Source: Bordetella parapertussis
Lineage (GTDB): Bacteria; Bacteroidota; Bacteroidia; Chitinophagales; Chitinophagaceae
Length of the DNA stretch: 64,000 nt
NCBI GenBank assembly: GCA_943331005.2
Contig: CALQJX020000002.1
Location: 62,001 to 126,000 of the forward strand
Direction of reading: 5' to 3'
Shown: positions 19,556-29,167 of the stretch, piece after piece
Layout: the number at the start of each line of letters is the position of its first letter
Position numbering within the stretch: the first letter of the stretch is position 1
Notes under the pieces: model-generated
Seen by the model: the letters and a program-made list of their open reading frames with translations, nothing else
What the model was told of the DNA's origin: nothing
The model's database searches: none
Program-made: the position numbers and the translations under genes

Positions 19556-21226
19556 CTAGTTCTTATTCCCAATATCTACCAGTTCTCTGGCACTACTTAT
19601 TGCCGCATCCGATGGCTTCTCTCCACCTATCATTCTGGCTATAGAAAGTACTCTTTCATCCTTTTCCAAAACCCTTACCTTGGTGTTCAGTCTGCCATTA
19701 GCATCTGCCTCTTTGTATACATAAAAATGCCTGGACCCTCTCGCAGCAACCTGTGGCTGATGGGTGATACATATGACCTGGTGGTAGTCCGAAAGATCCT
19801 GTAGGAGAATTCCAACCTGCCTTGCCGCTTCGCCTGAAATACCTGTATCTACTTCATCAAAAATAAGAGTTGGTAAATGCAATGCTTTAGCAATCAATGA
19901 TTTGATACAAAGCATTATCCTGCTCATCTCTCCGCCCGATGCCGCCTTGTGTAACAGCTGAAATTTGCCGCTTTTGTTAGCATCCAGCTGGAATTGTATA
20001 TCATCTATTCCATGAGTTGATGGTTGTATATTATTGATAGTCAAATTAAAACGTGCATTTGGCATACCTACCAGCACCAATAGCTCATTAATCTTTTCTG
20101 CAAAGCTGGTGGCCGCCTCCTTCCTCAATCCCGAAAGCTGCGCTGCAACCTTCATTAATTCTTTATATAAGGCTTCTGTTTCCCCGGCCAGCTTTTCTAT
20201 TACACTATCCAGATCGGTGGTTTCCTTCAGCTCTTCTTCCAGTCGTTGATGCAATTCCAGCAACTCTGCAGTGGTCCTCAGACTATGTTTCTTCAGCAAC
20301 TTATACCCCAGATCATTGCGTTGCTGTAACTCTTCCATTGTAGCAGGATCCAGCTGCACCCTTCCCTTTTCGTCCTCCAGTTCAGCGGCAATATCCTTCA
20401 GTTCTGCCCATGCCGATGACAATCGCTCTTGTAACGGCTTTACCTCTGGCAGCACTTCTGCTATCGACTGCAGTTGCTGCATGGCCTTTTTTAGCTCATT
20501 TACCAGTGGCTGCTCCCCTTCTTCAAGTACTCCCTGCACTCCTTGCAAAACGGTCAGTATTCGCTCTGCATGTGCCATCTGCTTCAATTGCTGCTCTGCC
20601 TGCTCTATCTCATCGGGTTGAAAGGCAGCCTGAAGCAGTTCTTCCAGCAGATATTGTTTATAGTCCGATTCCTGCTTCAGTTTTGCCAGCATTGCCTTTT
20701 TCTCATCCAGCAACTTCAGCGAACTCCTGTAGGTCACATATTTCTTGCGGTAATCCGCTGCCAGCTTCATGGTATCAGCCACAGCATCCAGTGCATTTAC
20801 CTGAAAATCATCTTCTTCCAGTGCAAGATGGCCAAATTGCTGTTGCAGATCCACCAGCAGAGAAGTTAGTTTATTCAGAACCGGGAGTGTAACAGGAGTA
20901 TCGTTTACAAACGCTCTCGACTTGCCTGATGCGGATATTTCTCTCCTGATAATACAAACAGGCTCATTATCAAGTTCAGCATCCAGTAGCGCATTTCTGA
21001 AGGTTTCATTCTTTTCTACATCAAAATGAGCCTCCACTACCGATTTCTCTTCCTTGTTTATCAACACAGAGGTATCGGCTCTTTCTCCCAGTATCAGCGA
21101 CAGTGCACCCAGAATTATGCTCTTTCCCGCACCTGTTTCACCGGTCACCGTATTCAGCCCGGCATCTGGTTTTATGGCCAGGTGATCTATAATAGCGTAG
21201 TTATCTATAACTAATTGCTGCAGCAT
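19556..21226 (-). CDS. recN: DNA repair protein RecN
   Basis: SMC-like ATPase for double-strand break repair, 556 aa (family about 550-570). Walker A GETGAGKS is at about residues 29-36. A long coiled-coil central region (about residues 150-370) separates the two halves of the ATPase head. The C-terminal half has the ABC-type signature SGGEMSR and the Walker B segment LIFDEVDTGISG. The ATG at 21226 gives the standard MLQQLVIDNYAIIDHL start. It is divergent from the RlmI-like gene, with start codons 48 bp apart. Confidence 0.95.
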   Translation of the reverse strand: MLQQLVIDNYAIIDHLAIKPDAGLNTVTGETGAGKSIILGALSLILGERADTSVLINKEEKSVVEAHFDVEKNETFRNALLDAELDNEPVCIIRREISASGKSRAFVNDTPVTLPVLNKLTSLLVDLQQQFGHLALEEDDFQVNALDAVADTMKLAADYRKKYVTYRSSLKLLDEKKAMLAKLKQESDYKQYLLEELLQAAFQPDEIEQAEQQLKQMAHAERILTVLQGVQGVLEEGEQPLVNELKKAMQQLQSIAEVLPEVKPLQERLSSAWAELKDIAAELEDEKGRVQLDPATMEELQQRNDLGYKLLKKHSLRTTAELLELHQRLEEELKETTDLDSVIEKLAGETEALYKELMKVAAQLSGLRKEAATSFAEKINELLVLVGMPNARFNLTINNIQPSTHGIDDIQFQLDANKSGKFQLLHKAASGGEMSRIMLCIKSLIAKALHLPTLIFDEVDTGISGEAARQVGILLQDLSDYHQVICITHQPQVAARGSRHFYVYKEADANGRLNTKVRVLEKDERVLSIARMIGGEKPSDAAISSARELVDIGNKN

Positions 21227-21230
21227 GCTT

Positions 21231-21270
21231 CAAAATTAGTGAGAACAGTGGATAACGAACACTATTTTTG
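21231..21270. promoter_or_regulatory. Divergent promoters of recN and the RlmI-like gene
   Basis: TAATTTTG on the minus strand (21231-21238) faces recN, and TATTTTTG on the plus strand (21263-21270) faces the methyltransferase gene. Both fit the -7 consensus and lie 4-5 bp from the start codons, so the transcripts would be leaderless or nearly so. The -33 elements are weak. Confidence 0.4.
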
Positions 21271-21274
21271 CAAG

Positions 21275-22444
21275 ATGAAATGTTTTTTAAGAAAGAAGAT
21301 CGGCGACCGTGTCATAAACGGGCATCCCTGGATATTCGGTAATGAGCTTGGCGATAGCGAAGGCACTGCCGAACCAGGAGATATCGTAGAGGTCTATTCC
21401 TACAATGGCTCTTTCGTAGGCAAGGGTTACATCAACCCAGCCTCACAGATACGCATCAGGCTCCTTACCCGCGAGAAAGATGATATTATCGATGATAAGT
21501 TCTTTGCACGCCGCATTCGCGAAGCATGGGAGTATCGTAAACAGATTGGTTATGTAGAGAACTGCAGGCTCATATTTGGCGAAGCCGATCAGCTTCCTGC
21601 TCTGATCATAGACAAGTTCAATGACTACTTCGTTATCCAGACACTTTCCTTGGGTATGGAACGCTGGAAGCCGGCTATTGTAGCTGCGCTCAACAAGATA
21701 TTCACCCCAAAAGGCATTTATGAAAGGAACGATGTTCCGGTTCGTAATCTGGAAGGTATGCCGCAGATCAAAGGATTCCTTTCTGAGCCATTCGATACCA
21801 ACATCATTCTGAATGAAAATGGCCTGAAATTCCATGTAGATATTGAGAACGGACAGAAAACCGGCTACTTCCTCGATCAGCAGGACAACCGCCGGGCCAT
21901 TCAGCACATCGTAAAAGGTGGCGATGTACTGGAGGCCTTCTGCTATACCGGCACCTTCTCTATGCATGCAGCACATTATGGTGCTAAGAGCGTAATGGGA
22001 CTGGATATATCAGAAAATGCAGTAAGTACTGCCCGCCGCAATGCGGAATTGAATGGTTTTTCTGACATCTGTAAATTCCAAGCAGTAAATGCGTTCGATG
22101 TACTGAAACAATGGGTAAAAGAAGGCAAACGCTACGATACCGTAATTCTGGATCCACCGGCATTTACCAAAAGCCGCGAGAATATTCAGAAAGCTATAAC
22201 AGGTTATAAAGAGATCAACCTAAGGGGTATGAAACTGGTAAAACCGGGCGGCTTCCTGGTAACAGCCTCTTGCACCAACCTGGTTCCTCCGCAAATGTTC
22301 CTAGATACTATAGGACTGGCAGCAAAAGATGCCAAACGCTCACTGCGTCAGGTGGTATGGCAAACACAGGCTGCCGACCACCCTATTCTCTGGAACATTC
22401 CTAATACGCAATACCTCAAATTCCTGATAGTACAGGTAATGTAA
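21275..22444 (+). CDS. Class I rRNA methyltransferase, RlmI-like
   Basis: SAM-dependent 23S rRNA cytosine-C5 methyltransferase of the RlmI/COG1092 family, 389 aa. An N-terminal PUA-like domain (residues 1-80; INGHPWIFGNE) is followed by a Rossmann methyltransferase domain with DVLEAFCYTGTFSMHA (SAM binding) and the DPPAFTKS motif. The later SCT segment carries the expected catalytic Cys. The ATG at 21275 is preferred over 21215, because the upstream 20 codons overlap recN and do not match the family. By homology the target would be C1962 (E. coli numbering). Confidence 0.9.
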   Translation: MKCFLRKKIGDRVINGHPWIFGNELGDSEGTAEPGDIVEVYSYNGSFVGKGYINPASQIRIRLLTREKDDIIDDKFFARRIREAWEYRKQIGYVENCRLIFGEADQLPALIIDKFNDYFVIQTLSLGMERWKPAIVAALNKIFTPKGIYERNDVPVRNLEGMPQIKGFLSEPFDTNIILNENGLKFHVDIENGQKTGYFLDQQDNRRAIQHIVKGGDVLEAFCYTGTFSMHAAHYGAKSVMGLDISENAVSTARRNAELNGFSDICKFQAVNAFDVLKQWVKEGKRYDTVILDPPAFTKSRENIQKAITGYKEINLRGMKLVKPGGFLVTASCTNLVPPQMFLDTIGLAAKDAKRSLRQVVWQTQAADHPILWNIPNTQYLKFLIVQVM

Positions 22445-22459
22445 GAGAATAAATATTTA

Positions 22460-22516
22460 AGCAGTAAGCAGTCAATATATGTAATAATCTACCGGTATTC
22501 TTGACTGCTTACTGCT
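22460..22516 (+). terminator. Terminator after the RlmI-like gene
   Basis: Perfect 16-bp arms (AGCAGTAAGCAGTCAA and its complement) with a 25-nt loop are followed by TTTCTTTTTTT. The same hairpin can also stop minus-strand transcription from the VOC gene. Confidence 0.8.
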
Positions 22517-22528
22517 TTTCTTTTTTAG

Positions 22529-22984
22529 CTAAAGACCATCATAGGCCTTTTGCAGACCCGCAATTTCTATTTTCTTCATTTGCAGCATTGCCTGCATTAC
22601 CCTGCCTGCTTTCTCCCTGTCAGGGTCGCTCATAAGTCTACCCAGCGCAGATGGTATTATCTGCCACGAAAGCCCGAAACGATCTTTCAACCAGCCGCAC
22701 TGCTGCTCCACTCCGCCGTCCTGCAGCAATCCTGCCCAATACTCATCTACTTCCTCCTGTGTTTCGCAATTCACCATCAGCGAAATTGCCTCGGTAAATT
22801 TAAACATCGGACCTCCGTTCAGAAAATGATATGGCTGTCCGAAAAGCTCAAACGTGCCTGTAAATACCTTATCACCCATACGGTTCACATTTACTACCCT
22901 GCCTTCTTTGAAAACCGAAAGGTATAGATTCATTGCCTCCTCGGCATTGTCATTAAACCATAAAAACGGAGTTATCTTTTGCAT
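22529..22984 (-). CDS. VOC-superfamily protein (PhnB / 3-demethylubiquinone methyltransferase-like)
   Basis: 151 aa protein of the glyoxalase/bleomycin-resistance/dioxygenase fold, in the PhnB-like subfamily often misnamed 3-demethylubiquinone methyltransferase. The typical start MQKITPFLWFNDNAEEAMNL is followed by GQPYHFLNGG and the C-terminal GLSWQIIPSALGRLM. The ATG at 22984 is used because the family starts here; the upstream 15 codons look unrelated. Substrate unknown. Confidence 0.88.
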   Translation of the reverse strand: MQKITPFLWFNDNAEEAMNLYLSVFKEGRVVNVNRMGDKVFTGTFELFGQPYHFLNGGPMFKFTEAISLMVNCETQEEVDEYWAGLLQDGGVEQQCGWLKDRFGLSWQIIPSALGRLMSDPDREKAGRVMQAMLQMKKIEIAGLQKAYDGL

Positions 22985-23102
22985 ATGATCCAATATATAA
23001 TACTTTGAAACAAATGTAGTTTGTCGCATTTAATAATCAGATGGGCGATTACGACAAAAAAGGGGCAAAAATTATGGCTTCAAATTTATCAATTCAAAAA
23101 AT

Positions 23103-23125
23103 AGGCCGCTACAATGTAGCGGCCT
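23103..23125 (-). terminator. Intrinsic terminator
   Basis: A perfect 10-bp stem AGGCCGCTAC / GTAGCGGCCT with a 3-nt loop is followed on the minus strand by ATTTTTTG. It lies 22 bp after the stop of the 23148 gene. Confidence 0.85.
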
Positions 23126-23147
23126 CAATATTGAATTAGTTGTTATC

Positions 23148-23621
23148 TTATTTGATGTTTGGATCAGGCATCACAGTACGCTTGTTACAATCGCACTCAT
23201 CAGGCTCCTGCACAAAATCTTCCAGCCTGTCTTTTAGTACAAAAGTGCTTTTGCTGTCGTCTTCATATACTATTTCACTTATAGCCCAGTGAATACCATT
23301 GGGCAGACACATGTTCAGAAAACCAACCTGCTTGAAATCTATAACAGCACCTATGATAGTAGCCTCTCTGGTCACTACCTTGTTTCTTGGAGCTGAATAG
23401 TATACATAAGACACCTTTTTGATCTTCTTATCTGCCAGATTCTTGATCTTTACAGTATACTTCTGCTGCTCACAGTCATAGCATCCGGAGCAATCAAGCT
23501 TGTAAGAGCAAAGGTTGAAGATCTTGTTATGCCTCAGGTAGTCAATACTCTGTGCATTCAGTTTTGCGGTACTAAGTGCCACAGCACACAGTAAAAACAG
23601 CAATCTCATCCGGGTTAGCAT
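23148..23621 (-). CDS. Hypothetical secreted cysteine-containing protein
   Basis: 157 aa from the ATG at 23621; a start at 23609 is equally possible, and both give a good signal peptide ending about KLNAQ. The mature part has a cysteine cluster (CSYKLDCSGCYDCEQQ) and a C-terminal CDC motif, with beta-type segments between. The cysteines could bind metal or form disulfides. No family recognised; single gene with its own terminator. Confidence 0.7.
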   Translation of the reverse strand: MLTRMRLLFLLCAVALSTAKLNAQSIDYLRHNKIFNLCSYKLDCSGCYDCEQQKYTVKIKNLADKKIKKVSYVYYSAPRNKVVTREATIIGAVIDFKQVGFLNMCLPNGIHWAISEIVYEDDSKSTFVLKDRLEDFVQEPDECDCNKRTVMPDPNIK

Positions 23622-23778
23622 ATTTGTTCTGGCTTTTATTTTTAGCGGAACCAATGACCGCCATGCTACAAATATATAAAATGCATGGTAAACACAAGGG
23701 GTTGATCGCTATTTTTTAAGTCCTAATTTCTGCATTAAATAATAATCAATATCATATATATCAATCACTACACTGCTC

Positions 23779-23806
23779 TTTTAACCATTCATCAGCATTA
23801 ACTTTG
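23779..23806 (+). promoter_or_regulatory. Probable promoter of the GT-C/TPR gene
   Basis: TAACTTTG at 23799-23806 matches the -7 consensus, with TTT 17 bp upstream. The start codon follows only 8 bp later, which suggests a very short leader. Confidence 0.45.
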
Positions 23807-23814
23807 GCGCTACC

Positions 23815-25665
23815 ATGAAACCCTACATTACCAACAGATATAAAAGTCTGGTAGCCATATCTATAATTATTGCCGCCACTTTTGCCACCTACTTAAACGT
23901 ATTTCATGCAGGCTTCATATCCTGGGACGACGGCGATTATACATTCAACAATAATGCCATTAGAGCATTTTCCGTCGATAATATAAAGGTATGGTTTACT
24001 AATTTCTATGTTGGCAACTATCTCCCGCTCACATTGGCATCTTATGCCTTAGATTATTTCATCGGCAAGTCGGAACCAGCTACCTACCACAACACAAATA
24101 TCTTACTCCATACCATCAATGCTTGCCTGATTTATAGATTCATAAAACAACTGAATGCCAACTACCTCGTTGCATTTTGGGTAGCTCTTTTGTTTGCTTT
24201 ACATCCCTCCCAAACCGAGAGTGTATCATGGATATCTGAAAGAAAAACAGTTCTTTCGGGCCTCTTCAGTCTTTGGGCAATGATCTGCTATACCTCAGAA
24301 AATGATACTCACCACAACAGAAAAATAATCCTGGTTACTATTCTTGCGTGCTTTGCTATGCTCTGCAAAGCATCTGCTGTAGCAATTCCCTTTTCTCTCA
24401 TAGCTATTGATGTATGGACAGGTAAAAATCTAAAGGACAAGCAGCTTTGGTTGGATAAAATACCGGTAACCATCGCTGCTGTCATTACAGGTTTGGTGGC
24501 AATCTCTGCCCAAAAACATGGTGGATTTATAACCCAGTCTGGCGCAACAGGTTCCTTATATAATATACTGTATGCCGGCTACGCATACACTGGATATATT
24601 ATAAATGTCTTTTTGCCCGTCAATTTATCTGCAATATACCCATACCCTAAACTGCCTGAACTAAAACATTTCCTGGCTTTAGCAGCCACAGGAGGAATAG
24701 CACTCTTATCTGTTCACGCTGCAAGGAAACAATGGCGAATGCTGCTGGGAGGCATAATTTTCTTCACAGCAAACATCATACTTGTATTGCAATTTATCAG
24801 ATTCGGAGAGGCCATTATTGCTGACAGGTACTTGTATATGGCTTCCTTAGGTATTTTCATCCCATTAGCTCATTACTTATGCCAACTGCTACAAAACAAA
24901 CGCAAATTATTCATTGCAATTGCTACCTCTGTTACCTTGCTGCTATCTATACTTTCTTTCAATAGAAACTACAGTTGGCAGTCTGATATGAATTTTTACA
25001 CTGCACTACTTCAGACGTTTCCAACCTCTTCAGTAGCTAATTCCAGTATAGGTACACTGTACATGCAGCAGGGCAATCTGGATCTTGCCGAGATACACCT
25101 GAATAAAGCAACCCAATCAGATCCCGAAAACTATAAAGCCTGGCACAGCAAGGGTGCTATGCATATGAGACAGGGGCGCGCTATGGAGGCATTAGAATCA
25201 TTGAACAGGAGCATAGCAATTTACAGTTACCCCAAGGCATACTTTTCACGCGCCATGCTGCATCTTTCTACCGGGCGCTCCGATCTTGCACTTTCGGATA
25301 TAAATCAGGTATTATCCATACAACCAGACAATGCTCGAGCATGGTACATAAAAGGTGCTTGCTTGTCTCGATCAGGCAAAATTTCAGAAGCAATTCAAAG
25401 CTACACAAGAGCACTTTCAATAGACGGATCAGAACCGCTATACTATATCGGAAGAGGTAAAGTACTAATCGCCGCTGCTCAATTCACTAGAGCCGCAGAG
25501 GACCTCAAGTTAGCTATACAACAGCAACCACGAAATGGAGAATGTTACTACTTGCTGGGGCTGGCACTACAGGGACACAAAATAAACCCATGCGCTGCCT
25601 GGCAAAAAGCAATCTCATTAGGATACAAGAATGCCGAATCAGCATGGGCTAATTCCTGCAGATAG
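23815..25665 (+). CDS. GT-C fold membrane glycosyltransferase with C-terminal TPR repeats (TMTC-like)
   Basis: 616 aa. The N-terminal 400 residues hold about ten membrane helices. An early acidic SWDDGDY motif sits in the first periplasmic loop, as in GT-C mannosyltransferases. HPSQTESVSWISERK closely resembles the TMTC/PMT-like group. Residues 400-616 form five or six TPR units (for example SSVANSSIGTLYMQQGNLDL). Likely role: transfer of a lipid-linked sugar to a protein or surface polymer at the inner membrane; substrate unknown. It converges on bshA with one base between the stop codons. Confidence 0.8.
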   Translation: MKPYITNRYKSLVAISIIIAATFATYLNVFHAGFISWDDGDYTFNNNAIRAFSVDNIKVWFTNFYVGNYLPLTLASYALDYFIGKSEPATYHNTNILLHTINACLIYRFIKQLNANYLVAFWVALLFALHPSQTESVSWISERKTVLSGLFSLWAMICYTSENDTHHNRKIILVTILACFAMLCKASAVAIPFSLIAIDVWTGKNLKDKQLWLDKIPVTIAAVITGLVAISAQKHGGFITQSGATGSLYNILYAGYAYTGYIINVFLPVNLSAIYPYPKLPELKHFLALAATGGIALLSVHAARKQWRMLLGGIIFFTANIILVLQFIRFGEAIIADRYLYMASLGIFIPLAHYLCQLLQNKRKLFIAIATSVTLLLSILSFNRNYSWQSDMNFYTALLQTFPTSSVANSSIGTLYMQQGNLDLAEIHLNKATQSDPENYKAWHSKGAMHMRQGRAMEALESLNRSIAIYSYPKAYFSRAMLHLSTGRSDLALSDINQVLSIQPDNARAWYIKGACLSRSGKISEAIQSYTRALSIDGSEPLYYIGRGKVLIAAAQFTRAAEDLKLAIQQQPRNGECYYLLGLALQGHKINPCAAWQKAISLGYKNAESAWANSCR

Positions 25666-25666
25666 A

Positions 25667-26824
25667 TCAATGACACCTTGATTGGCGTTTCATGGCATAT
25701 TCAGCAATTACATGCTCATATAGCTTTTCATACTGTGGTATGATGTGCTGCTTCTCAAATTTACGGGCATGTGCATGCGCCGCTTTCTTGAACTGAAGTA
25801 ATGTATCATCGTCCTGCAATATGCTGATGGCATATTTTGCCATCGCTGCAGTATCACCAACATCTGCCAGATAGCCGGTCTTACCATGCACATTGATCTC
25901 AGGCAATCCTCCTGCATTGGTAGAAATTACCGGCACACTGCAAGCCATTGCCTCCAGAGCCGACAAACCGAAGCTTTCTGTCTGCGAAGGCAGCAGGAAC
26001 AGATCGGCAATACTCAATATCTCACTTATCTGATCTTGTTTACCTAAAAAGCGCACATCGCTATAGAGGTCCATACTGCGGGCCAGCTCTTCTACACTCT
26101 GCCTGTCAGGGCCATCGCCTATCATCAATAGTTTAGCAGGCAGCACTTTCTTCACTTCCGCAAATATCTTTATCACATCTGGCACTCTTTTCACAGTCCT
26201 GAAGTTAGATACGTGAACGAGTATTCGTTCCCCATCGGGGGCCAGCATCTGCTTAAAATGGTTCTTATCTGTCTGAAAGAATCGTTTCACATCCACAAAG
26301 TTGGGAATCACATGTATCTCTTTCTCTATCGGGAATGAGCGTATAGTTTCCTCTCTCAAACTGTCCGATACAGCAGTTATGGCGTCCGACTCATTTATAG
26401 AAAATGTTACTACTGGTGCATAGGTACTATCCTTACCAACCAGGGTTATGTCGGTACCATGCAATGTGGTTATGAAAGGTATATCCTGACCTGTCTTTTT
26501 CAATATCTGCCTGGCAAAATAAGCGGCAGATGCATGCGGGATCGCATAATGCAGATGCAACAGATCCAGTTTTTGTGTCATGATCACATTCACCATGGTA
26601 CTCGCCAGCGCGGTCTCATAGGGCGGAAAGTCGAATAACGGATAGGCCGGCACCTTTACTTCATGAAAGAAGATATTGGGATGAAATACCTGACTCAGCC
26701 GAACCGGCTGCTCATAGGTAATGAAGTGAACCTCATAACCTTTGTCGGAAAGTGCAAGCCCCAGCTCCGTTGCCAGAACTCCGCTACCACCAAATGTCGG
26801 GTAACATACAATGCCGATTTTCAT
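25667..26824 (-). CDS. bshA: N-acetyl-alpha-D-glucosaminyl L-malate synthase
   Basis: GT4-family glycosyltransferase that joins UDP-GlcNAc to L-malate, the first step of bacillithiol synthesis. 385 aa, close to the B. subtilis enzyme. The characteristic start MKIGIVCYPTFGGSGVLATE is seen, followed by LHLHYAIPHASAAY, TLHGTDITLVG and the donor-site segment SQTESFGLSALEAMACSVPV. The ATG at 26824 is preferred over 26851, because the family begins MKIGI. The deacetylase partner bshB1 lies 35 kb away in this window; bshC is not present here. Confidence 0.93.
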   Translation of the reverse strand: MKIGIVCYPTFGGSGVLATELGLALSDKGYEVHFITYEQPVRLSQVFHPNIFFHEVKVPAYPLFDFPPYETALASTMVNVIMTQKLDLLHLHYAIPHASAAYFARQILKKTGQDIPFITTLHGTDITLVGKDSTYAPVVTFSINESDAITAVSDSLREETIRSFPIEKEIHVIPNFVDVKRFFQTDKNHFKQMLAPDGERILVHVSNFRTVKRVPDVIKIFAEVKKVLPAKLLMIGDGPDRQSVEELARSMDLYSDVRFLGKQDQISEILSIADLFLLPSQTESFGLSALEAMACSVPVISTNAGGLPEINVHGKTGYLADVGDTAAMAKYAISILQDDDTLLQFKKAAHAHARKFEKQHIIPQYEKLYEHVIAEYAMKRQSRCH

Positions 26825-27053
26825 TCTTTTTTCCATTCTGTAGTGCCGCAACTATTATTTCTGATAGCAAATATCAGATTACCCTACAAATATAGGCTGA
26901 TAGCAGTATCACTATTACCAATACATCCCCAAAATGAGCTAATAAAAAAAACCCGTAACCAACAGATAACATTAATATCAGCAATTATTCATCTTTCGGA
27001 GTTATTAACATCAGTTGTAGATAACTTTTCCATCTGCAGCAATACTTACTTCC

Positions 27054-27081
27054 TTTAAGATGTTGTTTATTAGTACGTTTG
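27054..27081 (+). promoter_or_regulatory. Probable mrdAB promoter
   Basis: TACGTTTG at 27074-27081 matches the -7 consensus, with TTT 17 bp upstream. The start codon of mrdA follows after 30 bp. Confidence 0.5.
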
Positions 27082-27111
27082 CAATAAGTTTATTTCCACT
27101 AACATTTCCAT

Positions 27112-29160
27112 ATGTCTCTCGCGGCAAACCCTCGCAGGTATGTCATTAGCCTTATTTTCCTTGGGGTAGCATCTATCATGCTGCTCAGGCTGTTCTTTTT
27201 GCAAAATTTCGAGCCCAAATACAAGATCCTGGCAAACGACATTGCTATCTATAAAAAGGTAGTTTATCCCCCTCGCGGTGTCATTCTGGACCGTAAAGGG
27301 CGCACTCTGCTCTCCAACACTCCTATTTATGACCTAATGGTCACGCCACGCAATGTGCCGAAGAACTTCGACACTTCCGAATTCTGCGCGGCATTGAACA
27401 TAGACAAAGCCACCTACGAATCTATTCTGGGAAAGGTACTCGTGCGCAATATTGATGTTCGTCAGAGCCCCTTCATAGAACTGCTCAATGAAGAACAAAC
27501 AGCTCGTTATCAGGAAAATGCCTACAAATTCCCTGGCTTCGAACTCGTAGAAAGGAATATCAGGGTCTACGAAAAACCGATCGCCGGCCTCATGCTGGGC
27601 TATATCGGCGAGGTATCGCCCGAAATGCTGAAGAAACCCCGATACGAAACTTATCGTCAGGGCGACTATACCGGCCTTAGCGGACTGGAGTTGCAATATG
27701 AAGAAGTATTGCGTGGCCAACGTGGCGTACACTATCTCGAACGAGATAAATTCAACCGTCCCCGCGACCCCTACAAGGGTGGTTTGCTCGACAGTATGGA
27801 GGTCTCCGGCAAACAACTGGATCTTTATCTGGACATGGAGCTGCAGGAATATGCCGAAAAACTCATGGCCAACAAAATTGGCAGCATAGTGGCAATAGAT
27901 CCACAAACGGGTGGCATCCTGGCAATGGTCAGCAGCCCCACCTTCGACCCCAACCTGCTGAGGGGCAAAGAACGAGCCCGCAACTATGCCTCACTTTACC
28001 GCGAAGCTACCCGACCTTTGTTCAACAGGGCCACGCAAGCCATGTATCCTCCGGGCTCTACTATCAAACCATTTACAGGCCTTGTAGCACTGAATGTTGG
28101 TGCCATTACCGCCGAATATGGCTATGGCTGCCGCGGCAGCTATGGCGCATGTAGCCGCTCCATAGCCTGCGAGCACAAAGACGCTGGTCACGCTTCCAAC
28201 TTCAGACAGGCATTGGCTCACTCCTGCAACTCCTATTTCTGTCAGCTATTCCGACTTACGGTAGATTACAAAGGTTTCGGCAACGTAAAAAAGGGACTGC
28301 AGGTCTGGCACGACTACTACACCAGTTTTGCCTATGGTCGCCAGACAGGTATCGATATTCCTTTTGAAGGAAAAGGACTTGTACCCGATTCGAACATGTA
28401 CAACAAAATGTATCGTGGCTCGTGGAACTCCTGCACCATTGTTTTCGTAGGCATGGGGCAGGGCGAATTATTGCTTACACCATTGCAAATGGCAAATGGT
28501 ATGTGCATCATTGCCAACAAAGGCTATTATTACACACCTCACTTCGTCAAGGCCATTGGCAAAAATGAAAATGACACCTTGCTGCGCAAGTACCATCAGA
28601 AACACGTAGTGCTCAATATACCTGACAATACCTTCACAGAGGTGCAGCAGGCAATGCAGGATGTGGTAGAACATGGTACAGCTGCTGCAGCTAAAATAGA
28701 TAGCGTGACTGTTTGCGCCAAAACAGGTACTGCAGAGAACAAAGCACTGGTAAACGGGGAGGTAATAAAAATGCAGAACCACTCTATGTTCGTAGCATTT
28801 GCACCCAGAGAAAACCCGAGGATCGCAATTGCGGTGGCTATAGAAAATGCAGGCTTCGGCGCTACCTGGGCGGCACCAATTGCCAGCCTGGTCATGGAGA
28901 AATACCTGAAAGACAGTGTTTCTTCAAAACGCAAGGCGGTAGAAGATAAGATGATGAATGCAAAACTCATCAACAAATACACTTATACCATAGATTCAGT
29001 AATTCGCCTCCGCGACCTCAGAGCATACAATGCCCGACAGTTACGCAAGCGTCTTGCCGATAGTACCCGCAAAGCAAATGACTCCATATTGTACAATAAA
29101 TGGATACATTATAAACTAAGGGCCAACACCTCATCGCAAACAGGCAAAAAAAGGAATTGA
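27112..29160 (+). CDS. mrdA: Penicillin-binding protein 2 (cell-elongation transpeptidase)
   Basis: Class B PBP that cross-links peptidoglycan during elongation, 682 aa. One N-terminal membrane helix (about residues 11-30) is followed by the dimerisation domain and the transpeptidase domain with all three catalytic motifs: SxxK at Ser316-Lys319 (PPGSTIKP), SxN at Ser371-Asn373 (HSCNSY) and KTG at 537-539 (CAKTGTAEN). A C-terminal 80-residue tail extends past the catalytic fold. RodA follows after 7 bp. mreBCD, which often precede this pair, are not in the window. Confidence 0.95.
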   Translation: MSLAANPRRYVISLIFLGVASIMLLRLFFLQNFEPKYKILANDIAIYKKVVYPPRGVILDRKGRTLLSNTPIYDLMVTPRNVPKNFDTSEFCAALNIDKATYESILGKVLVRNIDVRQSPFIELLNEEQTARYQENAYKFPGFELVERNIRVYEKPIAGLMLGYIGEVSPEMLKKPRYETYRQGDYTGLSGLELQYEEVLRGQRGVHYLERDKFNRPRDPYKGGLLDSMEVSGKQLDLYLDMELQEYAEKLMANKIGSIVAIDPQTGGILAMVSSPTFDPNLLRGKERARNYASLYREATRPLFNRATQAMYPPGSTIKPFTGLVALNVGAITAEYGYGCRGSYGACSRSIACEHKDAGHASNFRQALAHSCNSYFCQLFRLTVDYKGFGNVKKGLQVWHDYYTSFAYGRQTGIDIPFEGKGLVPDSNMYNKMYRGSWNSCTIVFVGMGQGELLLTPLQMANGMCIIANKGYYYTPHFVKAIGKNENDTLLRKYHQKHVVLNIPDNTFTEVQQAMQDVVEHGTAAAAKIDSVTVCAKTGTAENKALVNGEVIKMQNHSMFVAFAPRENPRIAIAVAIENAGFGATWAAPIASLVMEKYLKDSVSSKRKAVEDKMMNAKLINKYTYTIDSVIRLRDLRAYNARQLRKRLADSTRKANDSILYNKWIHYKLRANTSSQTGKKRN

Positions 29161-29167
29161 GTTTTAT

